A stretch of 64,000 nt of DNA from a bacterium. GTDB lineage: Bacteria; Bacillota; Clostridia; Lachnospirales; Lachnospiraceae. The notes under the pieces were generated by a model. That model was not told the DNA's origin. It was given only the letters and a program-made list of their open reading frames with translations, and ran no database searches. This document shows positions 1 to 8,797 of the stretch, piece after piece (position 1 is the first letter of the stretch; each line of letters begins with the position of its first letter). Location: contig JAUNJY010000002.1 in the NCBI GenBank assembly GCA_030535455.1, positions 62,001 to 126,000 of the forward strand, read 5' to 3'. A program made the translations under genes and the position numbers.

Positions 1-487
1 CAAAACATCTCGCCACTTGATCGAGATCTGTCATGTTCTTCTGTTCACAGTCCTTCAGTTCATTTAAGGAGTCTACGATTACCTTGATTTGTCGTTCATA
101 TTTTGCCGCTATCTTCTTATATTTCTTCTGTACAAGTTTTGCTCCTGCAATCCCTGCAATACTCTTTTCATCTTCCCAGTCATCTAATAAATGATGGTAC
201 GTAAGAGCTATATTCATATCTGCTGCATACGTGGTAATCTCATTTACCAGCGTATCATGCTTCTTTAGCGGATGTGCAATGCATCGCTCTGTGTCATGTT
301 CTGGTGTTGTCTCATATAAGGATGTTAGCAATATAATAAGAAATGTCAAATCATACGTAAGAGTCATTTGTCCGAAACGTCCATAATCATCTTTCAGCGT
401 CCTACATAACCCACAATAATACGCTCGATACCTTGTAAAATCCTTTATCTTAAGTTCGGGCTTGTTGATTGTCACATATCCAAACAT
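1..487 (-). CDS. DUF5685 family protein (C-terminus outside window)
   Basis: Translating the minus strand from an ATG at 485-487 gives an open frame of 162 codons that runs off the left edge. It begins MFGYVTINKPELKIKDF and continues with a YYCGLC segment, the N-terminal signature I associate with DUF5685, a family common in Clostridia. The function of the family is not known to me. An AGGAGGA ribosome site lies at 491-497, just upstream of the start. Conserved Cys residues (CGLC) near residue 30 suggest metal binding or a structural role; this is inference. No transmembrane segment is visible in the part present. Partial because of the window edge, not broken. Confidence 0.75.
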   Translation of the reverse strand, partial: MFGYVTINKPELKIKDFTRYRAYYCGLCRTLKDDYGRFGQMTLTYDLTFLIILLTSLYETTPEHDTERCIAHPLKKHDTLVNEITTYAADMNIALTYHHLLDDWEDEKSIAGIAGAKLVQKKYKKIAAKYERQIKVIVDSLNELKDCEQKNMTDLDQVARCF

Positions 488-578
488 TAGTCCTCCTAGT
501 AGTCCTTCCTTATTATAGCATTTTTTTCTATTTGGAACATTAATATTATATTATAAATTTGTGTCCAAGAAAAGAAAT

Positions 579-1043
579 TTAGGTTCTCTTTACAAATTCT
601 TGTCCACATCTTGGACATTTAATCGCAATCTTGCCTTTTCCTTTTGGCACACGGATCATCTGGCCACATTTTCCACATTGAAAAATCTTATGATCCTTAT
701 CTGTCTTAGGTTTTCTTCTTTTTGCCGTTCTGTTTGTCTGGTAAGGATTATTTTGATATGGATTTCCTTGATATCCCGTTCTTCCTTTTCCAATTCTTTT
801 TGTTATCGGTGCAACCATTTGTAAAAATTTCTGATTTTCTGCATAACGTTTTGAAATGTCTTTCGATAGCATTCGATAGAAAACAACAATGATTGATGCG
901 TAGGATAATAGTAATGTTAAGAACCACCCTGTTGCTGATGTTACAATACTAAGTATAAGATACACTACTAATAATGTCATATTCAATTGGTCGGAACCAT
1001 AACGTCCTACCATCCATTGACGGAATCGATCTAATAATCTCAT
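579..1043 (-). CDS. small membrane protein with C-terminal zinc ribbon
   Basis: About 154 residues. The start chosen is the ATG at 1041-1043 because AAAGGTGG lies five bases upstream; a GTG three codons earlier sits inside that ribosome site. The N-terminal part has two adjacent hydrophobic segments (roughly residues 20-60), then a basic, Gln/Asn-rich linker, and ends with a zinc ribbon of two Cys pairs (CGKC and CPRC) spaced as in zinc-ribbon domains. I infer an inner-membrane protein with a cytoplasmic metal-binding tail. No enzymatic motif is visible. Monocistronic between the DUF5685 gene and the acetyltransferase. The family is not recognised by name. Confidence 0.7.
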   Translation of the reverse strand: MRLLDRFRQWMVGRYGSDQLNMTLLVVYLILSIVTSATGWFLTLLLSYASIIVVFYRMLSKDISKRYAENQKFLQMVAPITKRIGKGRTGYQGNPYQNNPYQTNRTAKRRKPKTDKDHKIFQCGKCGQMIRVPKGKGKIAIKCPRCGQEFVKRT

Positions 1044-1182
1044 ATAATCCACCTTTCTAATTCGTTTGTAAGATATTATTAGTAATAATAGTGTTGATGT
1101 GGAATTTTGTCAATGAAGCATTTATTAAATTTCGATAAACTAAGAAACTTTCGACTGGATATTGCTTGAGTTTTGCCATCCT

Positions 1183-1929
1183 TTATTGAAGTATTTTCCT
1201 TAATCCGGCCTCTGTGAGTAAGTGTACTGTCTCAAATTTCCCTTTATAAAATACTGCCCAGTTATTAAATATGCAAGGCATGTCTTTCGCCTTTTCAAGG
1301 CTATCTACGGCAATCAGCCGCAAGGCAACCTTATGTTCCGTACAATATGCTTTTATGTCCGCTAAGCAATTTGGTATATAAGGGCATTGCTGACCGTAAT
1401 AAATGGTTAATTCTTTGTTTTCGATTGTCTGTCTCTTTGCGCTCTCTGTAAATCTTGGCAAAGTATTGTCAAAAGACAGTGCTAATAGCTCATAGTCTTC
1501 CCCTATTGTATCGACCACTTGAAATCCAAAGCTTATCAGAAACTTCTTATCACTAAGAAATGGTTTTTTCTTCTTGGAACTAATTACACAAACTCCTGAC
1601 TTTCCCTGTTGTTTTGCATCCTCAATGCAATAACGAAGCAATGCCTTTCCATGCCCCTTGCCTTTGAACTTTCCCGCAACCCAAAGGCAGTAAATATACA
1701 TATATTGTTCTCCCGTTACCGGAACCCACGCCTTTTCAAGCGGTGCATATTCAATAAATACCTTTCCTCTCTCATCTAGCTTTCGAAATACATGTCCCTC
1801 TTCAAAACGATCCATCAGCCAGTTCTTTTTGACTTCTACCCCTTTTTGATGCTTCTTATCTACTATGGCACAGCAAAGATGCTGCTGGCCTATATTTTCC
1901 TTATTCAAAGTAACATATGTATTTTCCAT
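1183..1929 (-). CDS. GNAT acetyltransferase with C-terminal YoaP domain
   Basis: 248 residues in two parts. Residues ~75-150 carry a GNAT fold, with the acetyl-CoA pyrophosphate loop visible in GKFKGKGHGKALL (the R/Q-x-x-G-x-G/A pattern). Residues ~170-248 contain a CPYIPNC motif and match the YoaP-like domain found after GNAT domains in Firmicutes. The substrate is unknown; known members are described only as acetyltransferases with this extra domain. AAAGGGG precedes the ATG. A -10-like TATAAT lies about 25 bases upstream of the start (minus strand), so the structured DNA further upstream may not be in its leader. Cytoplasmic: no signal peptide or membrane segments. Confidence 0.8.
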   Translation of the reverse strand: MENTYVTLNKENIGQQHLCCAIVDKKHQKGVEVKKNWLMDRFEEGHVFRKLDERGKVFIEYAPLEKAWVPVTGEQYMYIYCLWVAGKFKGKGHGKALLRYCIEDAKQQGKSGVCVISSKKKKPFLSDKKFLISFGFQVVDTIGEDYELLALSFDNTLPRFTESAKRQTIENKELTIYYGQQCPYIPNCLADIKAYCTEHKVALRLIAVDSLEKAKDMPCIFNNWAVFYKGKFETVHLLTEAGLRKILQ

Positions 1930-1989
1930 TTATAATTCCCCTTTTTGTTTTATTATACATTACATGCCAAGTTTCCAAAATACTTTTAC

Positions 1990-2150
1990 CTATTATAATG
2001 AGAAAGTTTGAAAACCATAGGTTTTCATTGGAAGCGATATCCGGAAACCGCACTAACCATTTTTCTCTGCACTGGATGAACTCCTGATTTCATCTAAAGC
2101 TTGGCGGCTTTGTCAACAAGCTAAGGTCATGTTCACATGATCTCTGACTG
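1990..2150. other. non-coding stretch rich in small inverted repeats
   Basis: No convincing gene lies between 1930 and 2249. This part holds at least four short hairpins in a row: GAAAAC/GTTTTC near 2009-2025, GGATGA/TTTCATC near 2083-2095, AGCTT/AAGCT near 2099-2123, and GGTCATG/CATGATC near 2125-2142. Short reading frames exist on both strands but none has a ribosome site. It may be a structured RNA, a leader, or the decayed remnant of a repeat. Known riboswitch consensus patterns (SAM, glycine, purine, c-di-GMP I) were looked for by eye and did not fit. Confidence 0.3.
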
Positions 2151-2164
2151 TTCGCGTAAATAAA

Positions 2165-2208
2165 ATAAGCCGGTTATATACACTGGGAGGGCATATATAC
2201 CGGCTTAT
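2165..2208 (-). terminator. intrinsic terminator of the 88-codon gene
   Basis: Near-perfect inverted repeat ATAAGCCGG-TATATA with one bulged base and a 13-base loop. Read on the minus strand it is followed by TTTTATTT, the expected arrangement downstream of the gene ending at 2250. Confidence 0.75.
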
Positions 2209-2249
2209 CTTACTATATAATTGTTTGTCATCTTTTGTACTCCTTCAAG

Positions 2250-2516
2250 TCATCCTCGTGTGTGTAACCTGTCGAACTCCGCATAAGAGATTGCTCTAGC
2301 CCGGTTATTATAATATAACCTTAGCTCTGCTTCACTGGTATTTGCTTGCTCGACATTGATGTTTAGCTTTTCTTTTAATATTGTGTCGAATCCCACTTCC
2401 TTTTTTCCGCCTTTTTTAGAATCTCTGCTGTCTTTCCTTATGTATTTTTCTAACATTCTGATTGGTTTGATGGGTTGCACGGCTAACACTTTTTCTGTCT
2501 TCGTTGCTGTACTCAC
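2250..2516 (-). CDS. small hypothetical protein, 88 residues
   Basis: Short basic and hydrophilic protein without membrane segments. It contains a Lys/Gly-rich patch (KKGGKKE, residues ~34-40) followed by FDTILKEKL, and ends with a segment rich in Arg and Tyr. The pattern F-x-x-I-L-x-E-K-L is common in small Lachnospiraceae proteins but I cannot assign a family. The start is uncertain: the GTG lies only about two bases after AAGGAGGGA, closer than usual, so a slightly later start is possible. The leader upstream contains a long hairpin (2550-2608), and a clear terminator follows the gene, which support it being expressed. Confidence 0.5.
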   Translation of the reverse strand: MSTATKTEKVLAVQPIKPIRMLEKYIRKDSRDSKKGGKKEVGFDTILKEKLNINVEQANTSEAELRLYYNNRARAISYAEFDRLHTRG

Positions 2517-2549
2517 TCCCTCCTTGTAAACGGCGGTTCCTTTCTCAAG

Positions 2550-2614
2550 GTTGTCGTTTTACTCTGTGCAAGAGAACGATAAATCCTCTTACACAGTATA
2601 TCGACAACTTTTTT
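2550..2614 (+). terminator. long two-part hairpin followed by T6 on the plus strand
   Basis: GTTGTCG at 2550-2556 pairs with CGACAAC at 2602-2608, and inside it ACTCTGTG..AGAG pairs with CTCTT.ACACAGT. TTTTTT follows directly on the plus strand, so it has intrinsic-terminator form in that direction, although no plus-strand gene precedes it. On the minus strand it sits in the space between the pectinesterase stop and the 88-residue gene and could be a leader hairpin for the latter. Confidence 0.5.
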
Positions 2615-2647
2615 AATTATATTTATAGTGTTTGCACTAATATTCAC

Positions 2648-3643
2648 TTAGTTATACCATTCGCCTGGACCTAACACATTCAATAGCGTGTACTTAGATG
2701 CTTCCTCTTCATTCAGGATATGCGACCAAGCTACTCTGCTACTGCAGTCGACTGGTTTTTGTTCATGGGTATAAGAAGCATACTCACCGTAAAATGCAAC
2801 CTTTCTCGCAAGTTCTTTATTCCAATCGTTCCATCCTTCTTTATGAATATGCTCACCGATTTCGCAATGGATTAGAACTGTCTTTGCATAATCACGCCAA
2901 GGACGTCCTAGATATACCGTTTCTGCTTTTGCATCACTTGTAAATTTGCAGTCAATGAATACATAACCAAATTCTTGCCCTTCATAAGTACTAGCTGCAG
3001 TTACATAGCCATTCACTTGTTTTCCTAAATCTTTCGAAAAGAGCTCACAATGTTCAAATACCGCAGTTGCAGATCCAAAAATGAAATCTATGTCTCCTTC
3101 TATATAGCAATTTTTATAATATTGCTTTCCAACAATGCGCTGCTTACCTTCCATTGGTCCTCCGAAGTCATTTCCCTCTACTGGTTTATGTGGTAATGGA
3201 CCGGTAAATAACGTATCCTGGTTTGCTAACAGCCTTACGTCTTCCACTCTTACTCTGCTACCTTCTACATATAATGCCACTGCCTGTCCTACTTTCTCGC
3301 CAAGGCCTGCATTATTCTTAATTGTAAGATTTTGAATGATGATATCATCTGCTCCTACAAATACCGTATAGGTATTAAATGTACGAATCAATGAACCATC
3401 AGGAAACTTCATCTTTGCATAATCACCAAAGGTAATCAGCGTGTCCTCTTTGTCTTCTCCAACCAATGTAACATATGGTGTAGTAATCTCAAGCTTCTCT
3501 TCATAAATTCCTTTTTTAATGAAGATAGTGATTGGAGTCTTATTAAATTCTGGTATGCTATGTAATGCTTCCTTTATCGTTCGGAAATCACAATCTGAGT
3601 CACTTCCGACTGTAATTTTCCTTGTCAGTTCCTTTGTAGTCAT
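2648..3643 (-). CDS. pectinesterase (carbohydrate esterase family 8), cytoplasmic
   Basis: 331 residues, close to the size of the CE8 catalytic domain. It hydrolyses methyl esters of polygalacturonate, exposing it for lyases or hydrolases. Family motifs are present in order: GQAVALY (119-125, Gln120), NQDTLF (141-146, catalytic Asp143), DFIFG (186-190, nucleophile Asp186) and LGRPW (245-249, Arg247). The right-handed beta-helix repeats are visible as alternating short beta segments. There is no signal peptide, so it should act on imported pectic oligosaccharides in the cytoplasm, as proposed for several gut and soil Clostridia. GGAGG lies eight bases before the ATG. No pectate lyase or transporter is adjacent, so it is a stand-alone gene divergent from the antiporter. 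Confidence 0.93.
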   Translation of the reverse strand: MTTKELTRKITVGSDSDCDFRTIKEALHSIPEFNKTPITIFIKKGIYEEKLEITTPYVTLVGEDKEDTLITFGDYAKMKFPDGSLIRTFNTYTVFVGADDIIIQNLTIKNNAGLGEKVGQAVALYVEGSRVRVEDVRLLANQDTLFTGPLPHKPVEGNDFGGPMEGKQRIVGKQYYKNCYIEGDIDFIFGSATAVFEHCELFSKDLGKQVNGYVTAASTYEGQEFGYVFIDCKFTSDAKAETVYLGRPWRDYAKTVLIHCEIGEHIHKEGWNDWNKELARKVAFYGEYASYTHEQKPVDCSSRVAWSHILNEEEASKYTLLNVLGPGEWYN

Positions 3644-3854
3644 TCCTTTAGCCTCCTTCTTTTGTCTTCTTAATTATAGCATACTCTATCCATTTGACGA
3701 GCACTTTTCATCTTCTTATTTCTCCTTTTCATTGACTTTTCCGGATTAATGTGTCACCATACAATAGTATTTTTTTCAAATTTGACATTACAATTGCATT
3801 TTAAACGTAATTCGTGTACACTGTTAAAGTTAGTAATGAATAATTATAAGATTA

Positions 3855-3893
3855 CTAGGAATAAAATACTTAACCTGGGCTATTTCCTAGGTT
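3855..3893 (+). promoter_or_regulatory. mutually exclusive hairpins in the nhaC leader
   Basis: CTAGGAA (3855-3861) can pair with TTCCTAG (3884-3890), while AACCT (3872-3876) can pair with AGGTT (3889-3893). The two pairings share bases 3889-3890, so only one can form. The structure ends 35 bases before the antiporter ATG. Whether it is a ligand-responsive switch is inference. Confidence 0.3.
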
Positions 3894-3928
3894 GTATATA
3901 TATAATTTAAGAAAGGAATTACATTTTT

Positions 3929-5425
3929 ATGCAAGCAACAATTTGGACATTATTACCTCCAATGATTGCGATTATCCTTGCTTTAGCTACTAAAGAAGTT
4001 TATGTTTCGTTAATTATTGGTATCCTGTCAGGTGCATTGCTCTTTGTAAACGGTAATCCAATTACGGCTGTCGATACTACATTCAGCGTAATGGGTGAAA
4101 AAATGAGCGGTAACGCTGACATTCTTATTTTCCTTGTATTACTTGGAATCTTAGTTGCCTTAATTAGTAAATCCGGTGCCAGCCTCGCGTATGGTAACTG
4201 GGCTTCTAGCGTAATTAAGACAAAACGTGGTGCCTTACTTGCTACTACAGCACTTGGCTCCCTAATTTTCGTAGATGATTATTTTAACTGTTTGACGGTC
4301 GGCACTGTTATGCGACCTGTTACGGATAAGCATAAAATAACAAGAGCAAAACTTGCGTACATCATTGACTCAACTGCTGCTCCTGTTTGTATTATTGCTC
4401 CTGTTTCCAGTTGGGCTGCTGCTGTTGCAACTTCCTTACCTGAAAATATGAAAGATCAAGGATTTAGTATCTTCCTACAAACAATTCCATTTAATTTTTA
4501 TGCATTATTTACAATCGTATTTATGCTATTCATCATTATTTCAGGAATTGATATCTTCAAAATGAAGAAAGTAGAAGAAGCTGGTTTAGATACAAGCTCG
4601 GAAGCAGACAGTGAAGAATTTGAAATCGTTGGTACAGGTCGTGTGATCGACTTAGTCCTTCCTATCCTATTCTTAATCATATCTGCAGTTGGATTTATGC
4701 TTTACACTGGTGGTTACTTTAGCGGAAACGGCATTTCTATCCGTGATGCATTTGCTGATACTAGTGCCGGAAGAAGTTTAGTTCTTTCTTCCTTCTTTAC
4801 GTTAGTATTTACATTTATTTTATACTTGCCACGTAAGATCATTAACTTTAACCAGTTCTGTTCAAGCATCGTAGAAGGATTTAAAGCAATGACTCCTTCC
4901 ATTACGATCTTATGTTTAGCATGGACTCTTTCTGGAATTTGTTCCGAAGAGTACCTTAACTTACAAGGTTTCGTTGCTTCCCATATGAATCCTGATAATA
5001 TTGCTGGTGTTGCAATGTTCTTACCTGCAATCTTCTTCGTGATTTCTATCGGGTTAGCATTCTCTACTGGTACTTCATGGGGTACATTCGCAATCTTAAT
5101 TCCGATTGCAGCTTCTGTATTCCCTGGACATAACATGCTTGTAGTAAGTGTTGCAGCAATCCTTGCTGGTGCAGTTTGTGGTGATCATATCTCCCCAATC
5201 TCCGATACTACGATTCTTGCAAGTGCCGGTGCACAATGTAACCACATTGACCATGTTAATACACAGCTTCCATATGCATTAAGCGTTGCAGCTTGCTGTA
5301 TCATTGGCTTCTTAGTTGCTGGTATTACTCAAAATGGTTACTTTGGCTTACTTGCCGGAGCTATTGCATTAACAGTTATGTTAGTAGCATACTATATAAT
5401 CTACAGAGATAAAAAGACAGCATAG
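3929..5425 (+). CDS. nhaC: NhaC-family Na+/H+ antiporter
   Basis: 498 residues with about 11-12 hydrophobic segments spread over the whole length, as in the NhaC/ArsB-type ion transporter group. Recognisable pieces include FVDDYFNCLTVG (about residue 112), the STAAPVCIIAPVSSWAA segment and GDHISPISDTTILAS near the C-terminus, which are hallmark loops of this family. Family members exchange Na+ for H+ or malate for lactate; this sequence alone does not choose among them. GAAAGGAATT precedes the ATG at 3929. The gene is monocistronic, divergent from the pectinesterase, and ends in a strong terminator shared with the convergent gene. The acidic stretch near residues 223-235 is a cytoplasmic loop. 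Confidence 0.88.
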   Translation: MQATIWTLLPPMIAIILALATKEVYVSLIIGILSGALLFVNGNPITAVDTTFSVMGEKMSGNADILIFLVLLGILVALISKSGASLAYGNWASSVIKTKRGALLATTALGSLIFVDDYFNCLTVGTVMRPVTDKHKITRAKLAYIIDSTAAPVCIIAPVSSWAAAVATSLPENMKDQGFSIFLQTIPFNFYALFTIVFMLFIIISGIDIFKMKKVEEAGLDTSSEADSEEFEIVGTGRVIDLVLPILFLIISAVGFMLYTGGYFSGNGISIRDAFADTSAGRSLVLSSFFTLVFTFILYLPRKIINFNQFCSSIVEGFKAMTPSITILCLAWTLSGICSEEYLNLQGFVASHMNPDNIAGVAMFLPAIFFVISIGLAFSTGTSWGTFAILIPIAASVFPGHNMLVVSVAAILAGAVCGDHISPISDTTILASAGAQCNHIDHVNTQLPYALSVAACCIIGFLVAGITQNGYFGLLAGAIALTVMLVAYYIIYRDKKTA

Positions 5426-5433
5426 TCCTTATC

Positions 5434-5490
5434 AAGGGCTGTCGCAAAAAAAGTTGGAATACTTTTTCTGCGACAGCCCTTTTATTTTAA
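5434..5490. terminator. bidirectional intrinsic terminator
   Basis: AAGGGCTGTCGCA..AAAAAGT pairs with ACTTTTT..TGCGACAGCCCTT across a six-base loop, with A/T runs on both sides. It serves nhaC (+) and the convergent MoxR/DUF58 operon (-). Confidence 0.85.
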
Positions 5491-6672
5491 TAATTCCTTA
5501 AAGCGTTTCACATCTTCACGGCCTAGCTCTTCTTTGCTGTATCTGGCTGCTTCGTAGAGTTCTACAACTGCCTCTTCTATCTGACTGCCCGAACTATTTT
5601 TTAATTCCCTTTGTTCTGTCGGTGTCTTATCTTCCTTGGTTACCCCTGTCTCTTTCCAAAATCCTTTCATCTTTCTTTTATATAGCTTGCGGATTTCCTT
5701 ATTTGCATTGCATTCAACAAAGTCCTGTTCTTTATTCTTTGGCTTCCTTTGTCGAATTAACTTCTTTCTTGTCTCAATCATTTCCTCATTATCTTCGTCT
5801 TTTTTACTTTTTCGAGTCATCTCAGCTACAATTAAAAAAAGAATTGCTGCTACGATTGCAATAAAGGACAATGCCAACACTGCCTTAAAAAATGGAACTA
5901 GCGCCTGTAGTTTCATTTCCTCTGGTTCCTTATATTCCTGATCATGGATTGGAAGTTCTTCGGTAGGCAGTGGTGTCAGAATAATACTTTCCTCGTAGTG
6001 CTCTGAAAATTCCATATCGGAAAAGGTCCCTGAGAACAATCCACTGATTATTACATAAACATTTCCATATGAAAACCTTGTTACAATTATAAGGACAATG
6101 GCAAGCATTGTTACATATCTGGCCGTCCACTTGCTGGTCATCTTCTTCATAACCCCTTCTGCCATGACCGTGGTCCCTTCCCGCTCCTTGATATACGTTT
6201 TCAGGCTCCTTGCATTTCCATAATATATAAGGATTAGCAGATAAACCATGCTTAAAAACAGGACCAATCTTCCTGCCTTGTCCACCTGAAAGCTTTCAAC
6301 TACCATATAGCAGATTGTAATCACTACAAAGCTTCCTACGTTGGGAACTAGATATTTCTGATACCATTCTTTCTCTCTTGCCAACATACACCGAAACATC
6401 ATAAGGAAGCTAACGGATAAAACAACTGGTATTGGGCGTATTTGAAACTGTATCCATGTAAAGATCAGGGCGCCTAATACTAAGATTAAACAAAATACAA
6501 ATGTACTTTCTATCCTCTCATCAATCCTATAAATTGCAAATGCAAGCACTGCTACCGCTACTGCACCTGCAATCTGTACCACATCATCATTTTCTATAAG
6601 GATGGTAAACGTCAGATAGAGGATGACTGCAAAGATTATCTGGCTTGCTTCTTCACAAACTCGATTTACCAT
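5482..6672 (-). CDS. multi-pass membrane protein with DUF4129-like cytoplasmic tail
   Basis: 396 residues. The first ~200 residues contain six or seven hydrophobic segments, followed by an extracytoplasmic stretch (~220-265), another membrane segment (~268-290), and a charged cytoplasmic C-terminus. The last ~90 residues (EIRKLYKRKMKGF ... VELYEAARYSKEEL) resemble the DUF4129 tail found on transglutaminase-like membrane proteins next to MoxR and DUF58 genes, but no transglutaminase Cys-His-Asp core is visible. Its ATG directly follows the DUF58 stop codon, so it is the last gene of that operon. Function unknown; such operons are linked to envelope or protein maturation. Confidence 0.65.
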   Translation of the reverse strand: MVNRVCEEASQIIFAVILYLTFTILIENDDVVQIAGAVAVAVLAFAIYRIDERIESTFVFCLILVLGALIFTWIQFQIRPIPVVLSVSFLMMFRCMLAREKEWYQKYLVPNVGSFVVITICYMVVESFQVDKAGRLVLFLSMVYLLILIYYGNARSLKTYIKEREGTTVMAEGVMKKMTSKWTARYVTMLAIVLIIVTRFSYGNVYVIISGLFSGTFSDMEFSEHYEESIILTPLPTEELPIHDQEYKEPEEMKLQALVPFFKAVLALSFIAIVAAILFLIVAEMTRKSKKDEDNEEMIETRKKLIRQRKPKNKEQDFVECNANKEIRKLYKRKMKGFWKETGVTKEDKTPTEQRELKNSSGSQIEEAVVELYEAARYSKEELGREDVKRFKELLK

Positions 6673-7782
6673 TTACTCCACCTCCCCATAGATAATCGCA
6701 ACTCTCCTTGAGGCCGCTCTTCGTTCCATGGACGGATGGATGGGAATTACCCACTGCCCAGTCCCTTGCTTTCCCAAGTACTGTTCAAATGCCTTGCGTA
6801 ATATATCCGCCTGAGACACGCTGACAAGTAAGGATAGGCCGTTTCGTGTATTGCCTTGTCGTTTTAGTAGCTCTGTAAATTCACATGCACTGGTCTTTGC
6901 ATCAATCTTTGCCAGCTTCTTAAGACAATACTCCATATGCCCCATTCCGGCGCCTTCTTTCATCTCAATCCGTTCCTTGGTTTCGATATCTCTTGCGTTG
7001 GTAACCACCCGGACAGATATTCCTTTTCTCAGACATAACTCCAAATATGTGCGGATCAAGCGAATTCCTTCCTCTACCAAGTCCTCATATAATTTCATGC
7101 CTTCACTTTCCACATTTAAAAATAGTGTGACGGAACAGTGATTGGTATCATAATACTGGTTTACCATAAGTTCTCCTGTCTTTGCAGAGATGCCCCAGTT
7201 AATCTTTTTCATTGGATCTGCAGGCTCATATGCCCGTATTCCCTGAAACTCAAAGGGATCTTCATATAGAAAGGTCTGGCTTATATATTCTCCCATCATT
7301 CTCTCGAAATTGGCCTGTATCTTTTTCACCCTGGTCCTTGACGGATATACATAGATGGCCGAGTCATTTTTCCTCATCTCTACAAACGAAGTCCGATAGA
7401 AAAATTCAACGGCAACCAGTTCTTTATTTTCGATTCGATAAAATCCACGCTTGGTAAATACCACTGGGAAGGTCCTTGTAACTTGTTCAAATGGATGCAC
7501 CACGATACAGTCATTTCGATACTGCATGTCAGAAGTCTTAGTATTTTCTCTATTATGATATTCAATGGAGCGATGGATTGGAAACTTGATCAGCAACGAC
7601 AACAACGGAAGACGCTTCTCATTTATTACCTCTTCCTTTATCAAACCGGTGTCCCCCTCATTCACATGCTCCTGTTCAAACGATATGGATACGCTTAGGT
7701 TTTTGTTCCATAGCCTTTCGTAAATAGATAACATTACATAGGATAAGATACTGGTGACAAGGACCGCTACAATAATTGTCAT
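6673..7782 (-). CDS. DUF58 domain protein, MoxR partner
   Basis: About 369 residues. I chose the ATG at 7780-7782 because GGAGCAGG lies just upstream and it follows the MoxR stop by one base; a TTG twelve codons earlier would overlap MoxR. One N-terminal membrane segment is followed by a beta-rich region and then the DUF58 signature YEPADPMKKINWGISAKT (about residues 190-210 of this form), with the conserved Asp and Trp. The rest resembles a vWA-like fold without a full MIDAS motif. DUF58 proteins are encoded beside MoxR AAA+ ATPases and are thought to act with them as membrane-linked assembly factors. Middle gene of a three-gene operon. Confidence 0.85.
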   Translation of the reverse strand: MTIIVAVLVTSILSYVMLSIYERLWNKNLSVSISFEQEHVNEGDTGLIKEEVINEKRLPLLSLLIKFPIHRSIEYHNRENTKTSDMQYRNDCIVVHPFEQVTRTFPVVFTKRGFYRIENKELVAVEFFYRTSFVEMRKNDSAIYVYPSRTRVKKIQANFERMMGEYISQTFLYEDPFEFQGIRAYEPADPMKKINWGISAKTGELMVNQYYDTNHCSVTLFLNVESEGMKLYEDLVEEGIRLIRTYLELCLRKGISVRVVTNARDIETKERIEMKEGAGMGHMEYCLKKLAKIDAKTSACEFTELLKRQGNTRNGLSLLVSVSQADILRKAFEQYLGKQGTGQWVIPIHPSMERRAASRRVAIIYGEVE

Positions 7783-7783
7783 A

Positions 7784-8713
7784 TTACCTGCTCCATTCCT
7801 CCGTTGGAACGGCAACAAGATCTAATAGCTGTTCCACCAGCGTGACTGCTTTTCTAGCATCTCCATAACTATCCGTGAGCACCAGTCGATGTGCCAAAAC
7901 AAAGGGTGCTAAGAACTTAATATCCTCAGGAACCACGTAACTTCTTTCCTTAATCCTTGCATAGGCCTGGGATGCTTTCAATAATGCTATTGCTGCTCTA
8001 GGACTTACCCCGGCAAGGATTTCCTTGTTTGTTCTTGTTGCCTCTGCAATCTTTTGAATATATGTAATTAACTCTTTATGTACATGTACTGAGGCTGCTT
8101 CTTTTTGCAACTCCATAATATTCTCTTTTGTGCAGACACTCTTAATCTCTGTCAGAGGATTTCCCATCATAAACCGATACAGAATTTCTTCCTCCTGTTT
8201 TCCTGTAACCATTCCCATGGAAAGTTTCATCATAAAACGATCTAATTGTGCTTCAGGTAATGGAAACGTTCCAGATGTCTCAATTGGATTTTGAGTCGCT
8301 ATGGTGAAAAAGGGCTCCTCCAGCTTTCTTGTAACCCCATCCACGGTTACTTGTTTCTCCTCCATACATTCTAATAAGCTTGACTGTGTCCTTGGCGTTG
8401 CACGGTTAATCTCATCTGCTAACAGGATATTACAAAATACAGGGCCCTTATGGAATTCAAATTCATTGCTCTTTCGATTAAATATATTTAGTCCGGTTAC
8501 ATCCGATGGAAGCAAGTCAGGCGTAAACTGAATTCTTGAAAATGAAGCATCGATCGCTGCGGCAAGGGTCTTTGCCAACATGGTCTTTCCTGTCCCAGGC
8601 ATATCCTCCAACAGCACATGTCCGCCTGCTATAAGGCTTGTAAGGACCAGGTCTATGACCTCCTCTTTTCCTACGATTACTTTTTGAATGGTAGATTTAA
8701 TTTCATTACTCAT
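7784..8713 (-). CDS. MoxR-family AAA+ ATPase
   Basis: 309 residues, the usual MoxR length. Walker A is PGTGKT (about residues 39-44), Walker B is LLADEINR (about 100-107), the following TPRTQSSLLECMEE is the family-typical sensor-1/pre-sensor region, and GVSPRAAIALLKA near residue 245 is the lid/sensor-2 region. MoxR proteins are cytosolic chaperone-like ATPases that mature complexes together with vWA or DUF58 partners. First gene of the operon with the DUF58 and DUF4129-like genes, which end and start within a base or two of each other, indicating translational coupling. GAGGAGAG ribosome site upstream. Confidence 0.92.
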   Translation of the reverse strand: MSNEIKSTIQKVIVGKEEVIDLVLTSLIAGGHVLLEDMPGTGKTMLAKTLAAAIDASFSRIQFTPDLLPSDVTGLNIFNRKSNEFEFHKGPVFCNILLADEINRATPRTQSSLLECMEEKQVTVDGVTRKLEEPFFTIATQNPIETSGTFPLPEAQLDRFMMKLSMGMVTGKQEEEILYRFMMGNPLTEIKSVCTKENIMELQKEAASVHVHKELITYIQKIAEATRTNKEILAGVSPRAAIALLKASQAYARIKERSYVVPEDIKFLAPFVLAHRLVLTDSYGDARKAVTLVEQLLDLVAVPTEEWSR

Positions 8714-8797
8714 GTCTTTCTCCTCTCCTCATATGTTACAAAAAAACACTTATACTCTATTTTACCATTCAAAAACATGTATATCATTAAATTTTCC

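Noticed and set aside
1990..2150. c-di-GMP-I or other known riboswitch upstream of the YoaP-type gene
   Set aside because: A GACAAAGCC stretch on the minus strand recalls the c-di-GMP-I core, but the flanking stems and the second conserved block do not match.
4714..5136. 140-codon minus-strand frame
   Set aside because: Antisense to the conserved core of nhaC; no family resemblance.
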